A stretch of DNA of 64,000 nucleotides. Source: Psychrobacter sp. BI730. GTDB lineage: Bacteria; Pseudomonadota; Gammaproteobacteria; Pseudomonadales; Moraxellaceae. The DNA lies in NCBI RefSeq assembly GCF_013414195.1, contig NZ_JAATTV010000006.1:124001-188000 (forward strand). Direction: 5' to 3'. Under the pieces are notes generated by a model. It was not told where the DNA came from, searched no databases, and was given only the letters and a program-made list of their open reading frames with translations. Shown piece after piece: positions 25,003 through 35,044 of this stretch; position 1 is the first letter of the stretch; each line of letters begins with the position of its first letter. Both the position numbers and the translations under genes were made by a program.

Positions 25003-26784
25003 TTATTCCTTAGTTGGTACTCTCGGGGCAGAGATATCTAATTGCTGCAATTTGCGTGTCAGAGTATTGCGTCCCCAACCAAGTAAACTCGCGGCTTCTA
25101 TCTTTTTGCCTCCACTGTGATTGAGTGCTGCTGTTAATAAAACGCGCTCAAACTCAGGAGTTGCTGTTTGCAAAATATCAGTTTCACCCGTGCTTAGCGA
25201 CTGCTCAGCCCAATCAGCCAATGCTTGCTGCCAACTTTGGTTTTTAGGTAACTGGCTACGTCGCTCATTTTGATGACTGTTTAATGAACTGCCATTTAAC
25301 ACATGGCCACTTTGTGCCAAATGCTCTTGAGCATCTTCCTTTGATGAGCCATGCTCTTCATAAAGCACCGTATTAGGTGAGATGTTTTCCAGTAGCTCTG
25401 GTGGTAAGTCTGTCGCCATCACCGTATCACCAGTGGCCATCACCGTGAGCCACAAGCAGACGTTTTCTAATTGACGCACATTACCGCGCCAGTCAAACGT
25501 CTGCATAATTTGCAATGCAGCAGGATGTAGATGCTTCGGGGTGGTATTCATTTGCTCTGCAGCAGACTGCATAAAGTAAAGGGCTAATGCAGGAATGTCC
25601 TCAGGGCGTGTACGTAGTGGTGGTAGGGGTAATCGAATGACATTAAGGCGATAAAACAAATCTTCGCGGAATCGGCTTTGTTTTACCAGCTCTTCTAAAT
25701 TTTGATGAGTGGCTGCGATGATACGTACATCGACCTTTATCGGCTGCTGACCGCCAACACGATAAAACTCACCATTGGCTAGGACGCGTAATAGCCGTGT
25801 CTGAGTGCTAAAAGGCATGTCACCGATTTCGTCTAAGAATAAAGTACCACCGTCTGCCTGCTCAAAACGGCCTTGACGCATCGTTGTTGCACCAGTGAAC
25901 GCGCCTTTTTCATGACCAAATAGCTCAGACTCGATCAAGTCATGTGGTATGGCTGCCATATTAAGCGCAATAAACGGTTGCTGCTTACGTGGGGAGTGTT
26001 GATGTAAAGCACTGGCAACCAACTCTTTACCCGTTCCAGACTCACCAGTGATTAAGACGGAAATGGGAGATTGTGCCAGCCTGCCAATAGCACGAAACAC
26101 TGTTTGCATGGCTGGAGACTGTCCAATGATGCCGCTAGGGTTCCCATTATCTTTGGTTACGCTGGCACCTTTGTTCTTATTTTCTTTAGTTGTCTTACTA
26201 GAAGATGCTGCTTTAGGTTTTATCAGGTCTTCGGTAGACGTGTCAGACGTTGTATTGGTATTGGATTCATCTGAAAGGGAAACAGTCGTTGTTTCTAAAT
26301 TGGGCTGATAGTTGATGGCTTTATAAATCGTTGCAACTGCATCATCTAAGTCAAAAGGCTTGGGCAAGTATTCAAAAGCACCAGTCTGATAGCTATTGAT
26401 AGCAGAGGTTAGGTCTGAGTGTGCCGTCATAATTACGATTGGCATTTTAGGGAAATGCTGATGGACCCAGTCGCTAAAAGACAATCCATCCATCATTGGC
26501 ATACGAATATCGGTCAGTATGACGTCTGGTAATTGCTCGGCTGACTCTTGCTGTTTTAACACATCATTAAGGCGAGTCCATGCTGCTTGTGCTTGAGTAA
26601 AACTGATAACGGTCAATCCAGCATCTTCAAACGTGTCGGCCAACACCATACGTAGGGCTGCATCGTCATCGATTAACCACAATGTTGCAGGGTGGTCGCT
26701 GGGTGCATTATTCACAGTTACTATTTGTGATTGTGTTGATTGATCATCGCTTTTAGGTTGGAGGTCGTCGCTATATTCAGTCAT
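25003..26784 (-). CDS. ntrC: Nitrogen regulation response regulator NtrC (GlnG)
   Basis: Sigma-54-dependent activator controlled by NtrB. The 593 residues contain a receiver domain (about 34-150, phospho-acceptor Asp92 in LTDIRMP), a Ser/Thr/Lys-rich linker longer than usual, an AAA+ domain with Walker A GESGTGKE, the sigma-54 contact GAFTGA and Walker B GGTLFLDEIGD, and a Fis-type helix-turn-helix at the end (SLLGWGRNTLTRKLQQL). E. coli NtrC has 469 residues; the excess lies in the N-terminus, the linker and the region before the HTH. It is 98 nt downstream of ntrB on the same strand. No glnA is adjacent. Confidence 0.93.
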   Translation of the reverse strand: MTEYSDDLQPKSDDQSTQSQIVTVNNAPSDHPATLWLIDDDAALRMVLADTFEDAGLTVISFTQAQAAWTRLNDVLKQQESAEQLPDVILTDIRMPMMDGLSFSDWVHQHFPKMPIVIMTAHSDLTSAINSYQTGAFEYLPKPFDLDDAVATIYKAINYQPNLETTTVSLSDESNTNTTSDTSTEDLIKPKAASSSKTTKENKNKGASVTKDNGNPSGIIGQSPAMQTVFRAIGRLAQSPISVLITGESGTGKELVASALHQHSPRKQQPFIALNMAAIPHDLIESELFGHEKGAFTGATTMRQGRFEQADGGTLFLDEIGDMPFSTQTRLLRVLANGEFYRVGGQQPIKVDVRIIAATHQNLEELVKQSRFREDLFYRLNVIRLPLPPLRTRPEDIPALALYFMQSAAEQMNTTPKHLHPAALQIMQTFDWRGNVRQLENVCLWLTVMATGDTVMATDLPPELLENISPNTVLYEEHGSSKEDAQEHLAQSGHVLNGSSLNSHQNERRSQLPKNQSWQQALADWAEQSLSTGETDILQTATPEFERVLLTAALNHSGGKKIEAASLLGWGRNTLTRKLQQLDISAPRVPTKE

Positions 26785-26882
26785 GTATTGGGCCTAATCA
26801 GCAATTATTGATGGTAAGTTGGGGATTGGGAGTTGGCGTTATGAAACTTAGCAGCCTTTAATTCATAAATTCATAATTTGGT

Positions 26883-28247
26883 TTATGTCTCAGTGATGGG
26901 TTGAGTAAATGGTAGATATAGCGTAAATCGGGTTTGCTTATCTTCTTGCTCTTTTGTCGAGCTCACATCAATCATACCATGATGATGACTGATAATATCT
27001 TGGACGATGGATAATCCAAGACCTGTACCGGCCGCACGGCTAGTGACCATTGGGAAAAATATTTGACCGATCAATGCTGGATCAATGCCTGAGCCATTAT
27101 CAGTAATAGTAATTTGCATCACTTGCTTGTGCTGCTGCCCGACGATCGTATGCTGAAAGGCAACCCGAGTTTGGATATGCAATGTCGGTTGATAGTCAGA
27201 ATTGCCCTCAGTTTGTACGGTAGCTTGTGGTGATTCTTGAGACTCTGAGATTTTATTCTGTTGTAGCGTTTGTTCGAACTCAGTCATCGACTCACAAGCA
27301 TTGTTAATAAGGTTTAAAAACACTTGAATCAGCTGATCCTTATCTGCACACAACTCTGGCAATGATAAATCATAATCACGCTGTAACACTACCTGTGGAT
27401 ACTGATTGGTCACTAAGGTTAAGACATGCTCTAGAGGCTCATGGATATTAAGCGTTTGCCAGTTTGGCAGTTGATTGGAACCCAGAAGCTGCCCAATAAG
27501 ATGGGTTAACCGATCAGTCTCTGAAATAATAATGTCCGTATAGTTGCGCAGTTTTTGATTCATTTTTTGCAAATCATGCTGCGCGTCAATGTTAGTAGTT
27601 GTCAAAGCATTATCAACACTAGGGGTGCTAGTGGTAGATGCGTCGCTGAATTTAATAAACTGCCGTTGCAACAGTTGGGCTGCCCCGCGAATACCAGCAA
27701 GAGGGTTCTTTATTTCGTGTGCTACCGAGCGTAGCATATGACGGGCAACTGTGTATTGCTGCTGTTGACGCTGCTCCTCAGAGATACGACTTTGACGATC
27801 TTTACCCCACATCTCGATAATAAAATAAGGCTGCTGTTCATAGATGACAGGCGTGACGCTATAGTCGACTGACAATGATAAATTACCATTTAGCGGTGTT
27901 TTTATGATGTGGTCATGATCGATAAAAGGTTGTTGATAGTTTTGCGCTTGCACAAAGCGCTCGGTCAACGAGTATGCTGGCTCGCTCGAAGCCTCGTTTT
28001 CATTTGTATCATTACTATCCTTATCTATAGATACAGTATCTTTAGTCTTTAACTCATCGGGTGCTAGCAGTGTCAAGATAGATTGATTGATTAGTCTTCC
28101 GCTACTAATGGCAAGTAGTTGCTCGGCTTGAGCATTCAACCGTGTGATTGATAGCTCATCGTTAACCCATAAAATAGCGGTGAATAAATGCTGAGATATA
28201 AATGCGAGGTCGGGGGTTGTTTTGGCGGTTATAAAATCAGCGTTCAT
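26883..28247 (-). CDS. ntrB: Nitrogen regulation sensor kinase NtrB (GlnL)
   Basis: Histidine kinase and phosphatase that sets NtrC phosphorylation in response to PII. The 454 residues have no transmembrane segment, as expected. An N-terminal PAS domain (about 10-150) is interrupted by an Asp/Asn/Glu-rich insertion. The H-box VAHEIKNPLAGIRGAAQLL is near residue 175. The ATPase domain has NLINNACESM, DNGSGIDP and the G2 box GTGLGLSIVQDIISHHHG. ATG 28247 is chosen; TTG 28250 precedes it. It is divergent from rimO and upstream of ntrC. Confidence 0.93.
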   Translation of the reverse strand: MNADFITAKTTPDLAFISQHLFTAILWVNDELSITRLNAQAEQLLAISSGRLINQSILTLLAPDELKTKDTVSIDKDSNDTNENEASSEPAYSLTERFVQAQNYQQPFIDHDHIIKTPLNGNLSLSVDYSVTPVIYEQQPYFIIEMWGKDRQSRISEEQRQQQQYTVARHMLRSVAHEIKNPLAGIRGAAQLLQRQFIKFSDASTTSTPSVDNALTTTNIDAQHDLQKMNQKLRNYTDIIISETDRLTHLIGQLLGSNQLPNWQTLNIHEPLEHVLTLVTNQYPQVVLQRDYDLSLPELCADKDQLIQVFLNLINNACESMTEFEQTLQQNKISESQESPQATVQTEGNSDYQPTLHIQTRVAFQHTIVGQQHKQVMQITITDNGSGIDPALIGQIFFPMVTSRAAGTGLGLSIVQDIISHHHGMIDVSSTKEQEDKQTRFTLYLPFTQPITET

Positions 28248-28382
28248 CAATAGGGCCCAAAAAAGTCAGATGCTTGAGATAATATTTAACCACAAATCAA
28301 GACTATAGAGCGGCAAAACTGGTGATTTTTGTAAAAAAAACGTACAATGCGCTCAGCCAATTTATCTCTAGCAAGGTCAGCC

Positions 28383-29969
28383 ATGTCCAAAACTTCTACC
28401 GAGTCAGTGAATACGACAGTAACAGCTCCTCTATCTGCCGCAAAAGACACTGCCACTATCTTCAATCCTGCCGCGCCTACCATAGTACAAGCGCAGAGTC
28501 AGGCAGATGCCAGTCAAACAGACACTAAACAACCTTACCATCATAAAGCCAACCACAATCAGAACCGTAGTGTAGCCCAAAGCAGCGATGTTACGACTGC
28601 CAATGCGACTGCTACGATGCCAGTTAGTTCAGCGCCAAAGATTGGTTTTGTGTCACTAGGTTGTCCAAAAGCATTGGTGGATAGTGAGCGTATTATCACT
28701 GAGCTAAGCCGTGACGGCTATCAAGTAGCCAGTGATTATGACGGTGCTGACTTAGTCGTGGTAAACACTTGCGGCTTTATTGAATCAGCGGTACAAGAGT
28801 CGCTTGATGCGATCGGCGAGGCCATTAGCAAAAACGGTAAAGTGATTGTTACTGGTTGCTTAGGTAAAGAAGCAGACAAAATCCGTGAGATGCATCCGGC
28901 CGTACTAGCAGTGACGGGCGCGCATGCCTATGACGAAGTAATTACGGCAGTAGCGCAGCATGTGCCTAAGCCAAATCGTAGTCAGGACGCTAACTATGAT
29001 CCAAAAATAGATTTGATTAATGAAGCGGGTATCAAACTGACCCCAAGCCATTATGCTTATCTAAAAATATCAGAAGGCTGTAATCACCGTTGTACGTTCT
29101 GCATTATCCCAAGCTTGCGCGGTGATTTGGTATCGCGCCCGATTGATAATGTGATGAACGAAGCTCTGGCGCTCAAAAAAGCTGGCGTGAAAGAATTACT
29201 TATCATCTCGCAAGATACCTCGGCATATGGTCTTGACCTAAAGTACAAGACCAGCTTTTGGAATGGTATGCCGCTCAAGTCTAAGTTTTATGACTTATGC
29301 CAAGCATTGAACGATTTGGGCATTTGGGTACGCTTGCATTATGTCTATCCGTATCCACATGTAGACAAAGTCGTTGAGTTGATGGGTGAGAAGAAACTGC
29401 TGCCTTATCTGGACATTCCGTTCCAGCATGCCAGCCATCGTATTCTAAAGGCGATGAAACGTCCTGCGCATAGCGAAAACACCTTGGCTCGTATCAAAGC
29501 GTGGCGTGATATCTGCCCTGATATCGTGATTCGTTCGACCTTTGTGGTTGGCTTCCCTGGCGAGACAGAAGAAGATTTTCAGTGCTTGCTTGATTGGCTA
29601 GTTGAAGCACGCCTCGATCGCGTGGGTGCATTCACTTATTCAGAAGTAGAAGGCGCAGTGGCCAATGACTTGCCTGATCATGTGCCTGAAGACGTCAAAC
29701 AGTCTCGCTATGAGCGTTTAATGGCGCTACAGCAAGATATTTCAGCGCAAAAGCTACAGGAAAAAGTCGGCAAGACCTTAACGGTATTGGTCGATGAAAT
29801 TGATAGCGATGAAAATATTGCTATTTGCCGTAGCTATGCTGATGCACCTGAAATTGATGGTCATGTCTATGTTGATGACATCAACGCTCAAGTTAAAATA
29901 GGGCAGTTCTTAACCGTGACTATCGATGATGCTAGCGAATACGATCTATTCGCCAGTTATCAAGGCTAG
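28383..29969 (+). CDS. rimO: Ribosomal protein S12 methylthiotransferase RimO
   Basis: Radical-SAM enzyme that methylthiolates the conserved Asp of ribosomal protein S12. The protein has 528 residues from ATG 28383, which has AAGG 6 nt upstream; ATG 28347 is an alternative. An N-terminal low-complexity extension of about 80 residues (Thr, Ala, Ser, Gln) is unusual for the family. The MTTase domain starts [19 protein letters not shown]. The radical-SAM cluster motif is CNHRCTFC near residue 231, and a TRAM domain ends the protein. Its position before pyrH replaces the usual rpsB-tsf context. Confidence 0.96.
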   Translation: MSKTSTESVNTTVTAPLSAAKDTATIFNPAAPTIVQAQSQADASQTDTKQPYHHKANHNQNRSVAQSSDVTTANATATMPVSSAPKIGFVSLGCPKALVDSERIITELSRDGYQVASDYDGADLVVVNTCGFIESAVQESLDAIGEAISKNGKVIVTGCLGKEADKIREMHPAVLAVTGAHAYDEVITAVAQHVPKPNRSQDANYDPKIDLINEAGIKLTPSHYAYLKISEGCNHRCTFCIIPSLRGDLVSRPIDNVMNEALALKKAGVKELLIISQDTSAYGLDLKYKTSFWNGMPLKSKFYDLCQALNDLGIWVRLHYVYPYPHVDKVVELMGEKKLLPYLDIPFQHASHRILKAMKRPAHSENTLARIKAWRDICPDIVIRSTFVVGFPGETEEDFQCLLDWLVEARLDRVGAFTYSEVEGAVANDLPDHVPEDVKQSRYERLMALQQDISAQKLQEKVGKTLTVLVDEIDSDENIAICRSYADAPEIDGHVYVDDINAQVKIGQFLTVTIDDASEYDLFASYQG

Positions 29970-30141
29970 ATATCCAATAAGATATGCGAGTGAAAATTGC
30001 CCAATGGCGGGCAGTTTTTGCTACAATTAGCGCAATTTAGCCTTTTTAATACGCTTAGCTGTAAGTGTAGCGTTGTGGGCAAACTCGATTTGTATTTTAC
30101 CGATAATTTTCTTTATAATTTCATGATAACAAGGTGACCTC

Positions 30142-30867
30142 ATGTCTGACAAAAACCCGCGTTACGCTCGTATCTTGCTGAAACTCTCCGGTGAAGCCTT
30201 AGCTGGTAGTAAAGACATGGGTATTGATACCGAAGTGCTTGATAAAATGAGCTTGTCTATTGCTCACTTGCGTGGACTTGGTGTCCAAGTTGGTATCGTA
30301 GTTGGCGGTGGTAACTTATATCGCGGTGCGCAATTGCAAAAAGAAGGTCTCGTTGGCCGTGTTACTGGTGATCAGATGGGCATGCTAGCGACCGTTATGA
30401 ACGGACTAGCAATGCGTGATGCGCTTGAGCGTCGCAACATAAAAACGCGCTTGATGTCAGCGTTACCGATTGGTGAAGTCACTGAAAGCTATAGCAGTCG
30501 TAATGCCATTCGTTATCTTAAAAACGGCGAAGTTTGTATCTTTGTCGCAGGTACGGGTAACCCATTCTTTACCACTGACACTGCTGCTTGTTTGCGCGGT
30601 ATCGAGATCGAAGCTGGTTTGATTTTAAAAGCGACCAAGGTCGACGGCGTTTATGACAAAGACCCAAGTCTACATGACGATGCAGTCAAGTATGACGGTC
30701 TGACTTTTGATGAAGTACTAGAGCAAAAGCTAGGCGTCATGGATTTAACGGCTATCGCATTGTGCCGTGAGCATAACGTACCGCTACAAGTGTTTGATAT
30801 GACTAAGCCTAATGCATTATTGAATGTCATTATGGGTGAAAATGAAGGCACACGAGTTTTTCATTAA
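30142..30867 (+). CDS. pyrH: Uridylate kinase (UMP kinase)
   Basis: Phosphorylates UMP to UDP with ATP; it is hexameric and cytosolic. The 241 residues equal the E. coli length. Amino-acid-kinase motifs are clear: [13 protein letters not shown] at the N-terminus, [12 protein letters not shown], the [13 protein letters not shown] segment, [16 protein letters not shown] and [20 protein letters not shown] precedes the ATG. It is followed 112 nt later by frr, the usual bacterial pairing. Confidence 0.98.
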   Translation: MSDKNPRYARILLKLSGEALAGSKDMGIDTEVLDKMSLSIAHLRGLGVQVGIVVGGGNLYRGAQLQKEGLVGRVTGDQMGMLATVMNGLAMRDALERRNIKTRLMSALPIGEVTESYSSRNAIRYLKNGEVCIFVAGTGNPFFTTDTAACLRGIEIEAGLILKATKVDGVYDKDPSLHDDAVKYDGLTFDEVLEQKLGVMDLTAIALCREHNVPLQVFDMTKPNALLNVIMGENEGTRVFH

Positions 30868-30979
30868 TTGATGCGATACGGGCAACTAACGTCAGTAAAT
30901 AGCTAACGATTAGCAATAAATAATTAATATCCCAATAGCAAATAAAAAATTTGTCGGTAACGATAAATAAGGATACACA

Positions 30980-31534
30980 ATGATTAAAGAGATTAAGCAA
31001 GACGGCGAAGCACGCATGCAAAAAACATTGGAAGCGCTTGAAAGCACTTTCAGTAAAGTTCGTACTGGCCGTGCGCATCCAGGTATGTTGTCAGGTGTGA
31101 TGGTTAGCTACTATGGTTCTGATACACCATTGAACCAAGTGGCAAGCGTCAACGTTGAAGATTCACGTACCTTGCTGGTTCAACCATTTGACCGTACGAT
31201 GGTACAAGCAGTAGATAAGGCCATTCGTGAAGCAGATTTGGGTCTAAACCCAATGTCTGCTGATGTGATTCGTGTGCCGATGCCAGCATTAACAGAAGAT
31301 ACTCGTCGCGATATGCAAAAACTTGCACGTGGTGAAGCTGAGAGCAGCCGAGTTTCTATCCGTAATATTCGCCGTGACATGATGAATGACATCAAAGATT
31401 TGGCAAAAGAAAAAGAAATCTCAGAAGACGATGAGCGCCGCGCTAGTGATGACATTCAAAAAATCACTGACAAATATATCGAAACGATCGATGCTCGCTT
31501 GAGTAAGAAAGAAAGCGATTTGATGGAAGTTTAA
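30980..31534 (+). CDS. frr: Ribosome recycling factor
   Basis: Works with EF-G to split the post-termination ribosome. The 184 residues match the family length of about 185. The sequence shows the signature start [20 protein letters not shown], the [12 protein letters not shown] hinge-proximal segment, [20 protein letters not shown] and a helical, charged C-terminus. AAGGA lies 8 nt upstream of the ATG. A hairpin with a weak T-run follows at 31593. Confidence 0.98.
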   Translation: MIKEIKQDGEARMQKTLEALESTFSKVRTGRAHPGMLSGVMVSYYGSDTPLNQVASVNVEDSRTLLVQPFDRTMVQAVDKAIREADLGLNPMSADVIRVPMPALTEDTRRDMQKLARGEAESSRVSIRNIRRDMMNDIKDLAKEKEISEDDERRASDDIQKITDKYIETIDARLSKKESDLMEV

Positions 31535-31592
31535 TACTGATATATTTGGTGTTGAGAGCAAGAAACAGTTCGGTAGATTATCTGTAATTGAG

Positions 31593-31625
31593 CAGCCAAT
31601 ACTTTATAGCTATTGGCTGTTTATT
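31593..31625 (+). terminator. Probable terminator after frr
   Basis: CAGCCAATA and TATTGGCTG form a perfect 9-bp stem with a 9-nt loop, followed by TTTATTATT. The T-run is interrupted, so termination may be partial. Confidence 0.6.
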
Positions 31626-31637
31626 ATTGTGTAGACT

Positions 31638-31750
31638 GATATAGTCAATCCTTTCTAAAAGAGCTACAGCGTTAACCTCGCTTGAAGTATCACAGTTACA
31701 TTTGCACTCGGTTGCCTTGTCTCTCTTTTAAAATGAATCAATCATATAGG
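31638..31750. repeat. Imperfect inverted-repeat element in the frr-uppS gap
   Basis: The left arm, from GATATAGTCAATC to TAAAAGAG (31638-31663), is mirrored imperfectly by the right arm, CTCTTTTA to AATCAATCATATAG (31723-31748). This gives a palindromic unit of about 110 bp without an ORF. It occupies most of the middle of the 389-bp gap. It looks like an interspersed intergenic repeat, but I see no second copy in this window. Confidence 0.45.
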
Positions 31751-31923
31751 GCTATATCTAAGGCATGTAAAATATGTGGTTGATTGAACTGGATTTATCG
31801 CATTCTGAGCACTAAAAACTAACGACGCAATTATGATAAGTTAGTGAATTATATAAATGGCGCTTTTTAATCGCTGTTGCACACGTTATTATTATTTTAC
31901 CTCAACAATAAGCAAGTTCGCCT

Positions 31924-32682
31924 ATGTCCACTTCAGCCGTTTTGGCGCCCGCTATTCTTCCTCGTCATATCGCCATCATTATGGATGGTAACAATCGCTA
32001 TGGTAAGGCCAATGATTTGGGCCACGGTCAAGGACATGTGGCTGGCAAAGATGCGCTCGATCCTATCGTTGAGTATTGTGTCAATACAGGCATTGAAGTA
32101 CTGACCGTATTTGCGTTTTCTAGCGAAAATTGGCAGAGACCGCCTAGTGAAGTGGCACTATTGATGCAGCTACTCACATCGACGATTCATGAGCAAATGC
32201 CGCGCATGAATGAGTATCGTATTCGCTTGCGTTTCATCGGTGACCGTAGTCAGCTTAGTGAGTCATTACAAACGCTAATGGCTGACGCGGAAGAAAAGAC
32301 GGCGGATTTTGATGCGATGACGCTGGTGATTGCGATTAGCTACGGTGGACAATGGGATATCGCAAATGCAGCACAACAGCTGGCTCAGCAAGTGCAAGCT
32401 GGCGAATTAAAACCTGAAGATGTCAGCGAAGAGCTGTTAGGTAACTACGTACAATTAGCCGATACGCCAGCAGTAGATATGCTGGTACGTACGGGCGGCG
32501 AGTATCGTATTTCTAATTTTTTATTGTGGCAATCTGCTTATGCTGAGCTGTTTTTCACTCCCACATTATGGCCGAACTTTGCAGCAGAAGAGCTAGCTTC
32601 GATGATCGCAGAGTTTGCAAAACGTCAACGCCGCTTTGGCAAAACCAGCGAGCAAGTAGTGATAGAGCAGCAAGGTCACTGA
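31924..32682 (+). CDS. uppS: Undecaprenyl diphosphate synthase
   Basis: Cis-prenyltransferase making the C55 carrier lipid for peptidoglycan and other envelope polymers. The 252 residues show the catalytic P-loop-like IAIIMDGNNRYGK, VLTVFAFSSENWQRP, and the C-terminal DMLVRTGGEYRISNFLLWQS and AYAELFFTPTLWPNF. ATG 31924 has no strong ribosome-binding site. It opens the envelope part of the block, 189 nt before cdsA. Confidence 0.97.
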   Translation: MSTSAVLAPAILPRHIAIIMDGNNRYGKANDLGHGQGHVAGKDALDPIVEYCVNTGIEVLTVFAFSSENWQRPPSEVALLMQLLTSTIHEQMPRMNEYRIRLRFIGDRSQLSESLQTLMADAEEKTADFDAMTLVIAISYGGQWDIANAAQQLAQQVQAGELKPEDVSEELLGNYVQLADTPAVDMLVRTGGEYRISNFLLWQSAYAELFFTPTLWPNFAAEELASMIAEFAKRQRRFGKTSEQVVIEQQGH

Positions 32683-32871
32683 GCAGCGAGTGGATAGATA
32701 AGTTTAGTTGGTTCAGTTCAGTTAGTATTGTATAACTGGTCAATAGGGTTGGTTTATGCAATGATAAACGGCTTGAATTAGTATTGAATGCTATCGCTCG
32801 GCCATCGTTAGTTAGCTGCTATAATGCATTTTTTGACCATCTGTTCTTCATTATTATAAGGCTCGATAAGT

Positions 32872-33681
32872 ATGTGGCAACGAATTAAAACGGCAATTGT
32901 TCTCGTTATTATCGTTGGTATTGCAATGTTTGCGAGCCAAACGCCTATTTTATTTGCACCACTGTTGGCCATTGGGGTCATTATCGCCGCTCATGAGTGG
33001 GCTAAATTGATGCCTAAGTGGCGCCAGCCTGCTGTATTTGTTTTGTTAGTGTTGGCGATAACGCTCATATCACTAATGTTCAAAGTGACTTGGTTGTTTT
33101 GGTGGGTGGCATCACTCGTTATATGGCTGATGGCACTGTCTTGGGTCAGGGTCTTCCCGACACAAACGAGGTGGTACGGCAACCAGCTGGCAATGATGGG
33201 CGCGGTTATTTTGACGGCATCTATCACGGCGATGTTCTATCTCTGGCAACTGTCGGCATGGTGGCTGCTGTATGTGTTCTTATTAGTATGGTGTGCAGAT
33301 AGTGGCGCATATTTCGTTGGACGCAAGCTTGGTCGCCGAAAAATGGCACCCAATGTCTCACCCAACAAGAGCATGGAAGGGTTGGCTGGTGGCCTCGTCA
33401 CAGGGCTGTTAGTTGTGGTAGCCATTAGCGTCTTTAAATTACAGCTGACCGGTATACCATTAATCGCATTTGTAGCGTTATCGGCCATCACTATTCTTGC
33501 CTCTGTACTTGGAGACTTGTTCGAGTCGATGCTCAAGCGCCGTGCTGATGTAAAAGATTCAGGCACTATCTTGCCAGGTCACGGTGGTATCCTTGACCGT
33601 ATCGATTCTCTGTTGTCTGCAACACCGATATTTGCCCTTGGTTTTTGGGTGATACAGCAGCTTGGTTTGATAGTGGTGTAA
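32872..33681 (+). CDS. cdsA: Phosphatidate cytidylyltransferase
   Basis: Integral membrane enzyme that makes CDP-diacylglycerol from phosphatidate and CTP, the precursor of all phospholipids including the cardiolipin made by Cls. The 269 residues have about eight transmembrane helices. The family signature is at the C-terminal end: SVLGDLFESMLKRRADVKDS, then GTILPGHGGILDRIDS. AAGG lies 11 nt before the ATG. It is 58 nt from dxr. Confidence 0.96.
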   Translation: MWQRIKTAIVLVIIVGIAMFASQTPILFAPLLAIGVIIAAHEWAKLMPKWRQPAVFVLLVLAITLISLMFKVTWLFWWVASLVIWLMALSWVRVFPTQTRWYGNQLAMMGAVILTASITAMFYLWQLSAWWLLYVFLLVWCADSGAYFVGRKLGRRKMAPNVSPNKSMEGLAGGLVTGLLVVVAISVFKLQLTGIPLIAFVALSAITILASVLGDLFESMLKRRADVKDSGTILPGHGGILDRIDSLLSATPIFALGFWVIQQLGLIVV

Positions 33682-33739
33682 GGTTTATAGTTAACAGACG
33701 ATATTCTATTTTTATTACTTTTAAGTATCATGGGCATTA

Positions 33740-34948
33740 ATGGTTATGACGCAACGCATCGCCGTACTAGGCGCGACAGGCTCGATTGGCGATAGCACTT
33801 TAGCAATATTAGCGGCGCAACCGCACACTTATGAAGTCTATGCTTTGTCAGGCTATCATCGCTTAGATAAGCTATTTGCACTCTGTCAGCAGTTTTTGCC
33901 GAAACGCGTCAGTGTGCCGATGTCAGCCGTAGATGATTTTGCTCACAGGCTTAAAGCAGCAGGGATTGATAGTGATGTCGTAGGGGGCGAGGCAGGATTG
34001 GTAGATATTGCCACTGACTCACAGACTGATACGGTTGTAGCGGCGATTGTAGGGGCGGCAGGGTTGCCGTCTACATTGGCAGCAGCACGTGCAGGCAAAC
34101 GTATCCTATTGGCCAACAAAGAAGCCTTAGTCATGGCAGGTAAGGTCATGATCGATGCAGTCAAAAAGCACAAAGCTACTTTGCTGCCGCTGGACTCTGA
34201 ACACAATGCCATTTTTCAATGCTTGCCACTCGCTATTCAGCAAGACAATACTCAAATTCATCAGTCAAATCATGGTGTCCGTAAACTATGGTTAACAGCC
34301 TCTGGTGGGCCATTTTTGCAGCAGTCGTTCGAGCAAATGCAGCAGGCAAGCGTCGCAGAAGCGGTCAAACACCCGAATTGGTCAATGGGTCAAAAGATAT
34401 CTGTCGATTCGGCCACGATGATGAATAAGGGGCTTGAGCTGATAGAAGCCTGTCACTTATTCGATTTGCCTGAAGATAAGATAAATGTGGTTATTCATCC
34501 ACAAAGTATCATTCACTCAATGGTAGAATATAGCGATGGCAGCTTTTTGGCGCAGTTGGGTAGTCCAGACATGAAAACGCCCATTGCGCACGCGCTTAGC
34601 TACCCTGATCGGATGGATAGTGGCTCACAGCCGTTAGACTTATTTGCACTTAGTGGTTTGGAGTTTATTGAGCCAGATCTACAAAAATTTGCCTGTTTGC
34701 GTTTGGCCCGCCAAGCCATGCAAGCTGGAACGCAAGCCACTATTGTGCTCAATGCGGCAAACGAAATTGCAGTGGCGGCGTTCCTCGATGGGAAAATTCG
34801 TTTGACGGATATTGCTAATATTAACGAACAAGCCTTAAATGACATACAGCTGCCTCCATTGAACGAAACTGCTGACATAGAAGACATATTGGCAATCGAT
34901 AAGATTGCACGCCATCTGACTGATAAGTTGGTAGCAAAGCTGACATAA
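33740..34948 (+). CDS. dxr: 1-deoxy-D-xylulose 5-phosphate reductoisomerase
   Basis: Second enzyme of the MEP pathway, supplying isoprenoid precursors to the adjacent uppS product. The 402 residues show NADPH-binding LGATGSIGDSTL at the N-terminus, LLANKEALVMAGK, the metal- and substrate-site LPLDSEHNAIFQ, SGGPF, and HPNWSMGQKISVDSATMMNK. A second in-frame ATG at 33746 is an equally plausible start. Confidence 0.97.
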   Translation: MVMTQRIAVLGATGSIGDSTLAILAAQPHTYEVYALSGYHRLDKLFALCQQFLPKRVSVPMSAVDDFAHRLKAAGIDSDVVGGEAGLVDIATDSQTDTVVAAIVGAAGLPSTLAAARAGKRILLANKEALVMAGKVMIDAVKKHKATLLPLDSEHNAIFQCLPLAIQQDNTQIHQSNHGVRKLWLTASGGPFLQQSFEQMQQASVAEAVKHPNWSMGQKISVDSATMMNKGLELIEACHLFDLPEDKINVVIHPQSIIHSMVEYSDGSFLAQLGSPDMKTPIAHALSYPDRMDSGSQPLDLFALSGLEFIEPDLQKFACLRLARQAMQAGTQATIVLNAANEIAVAAFLDGKIRLTDIANINEQALNDIQLPPLNETADIEDILAIDKIARHLTDKLVAKLT

Positions 34949-35044
34949 TCGTAGCAAGCGTCTCTTAGCTGATACGTGACATTGATAAACGATATTAGCG
35001 AAGATGTTGATGAAAATGCTGAGAGACAATACTGAGAAAAAATC

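Noticed and set aside
29997..30022. GC-rich hairpin after rimO (GCCC...GGGC then TTTTT)
   Set aside because: The stem has only 4-5 bp and the T-run is short; it may be a weak terminator but I cannot support it firmly.
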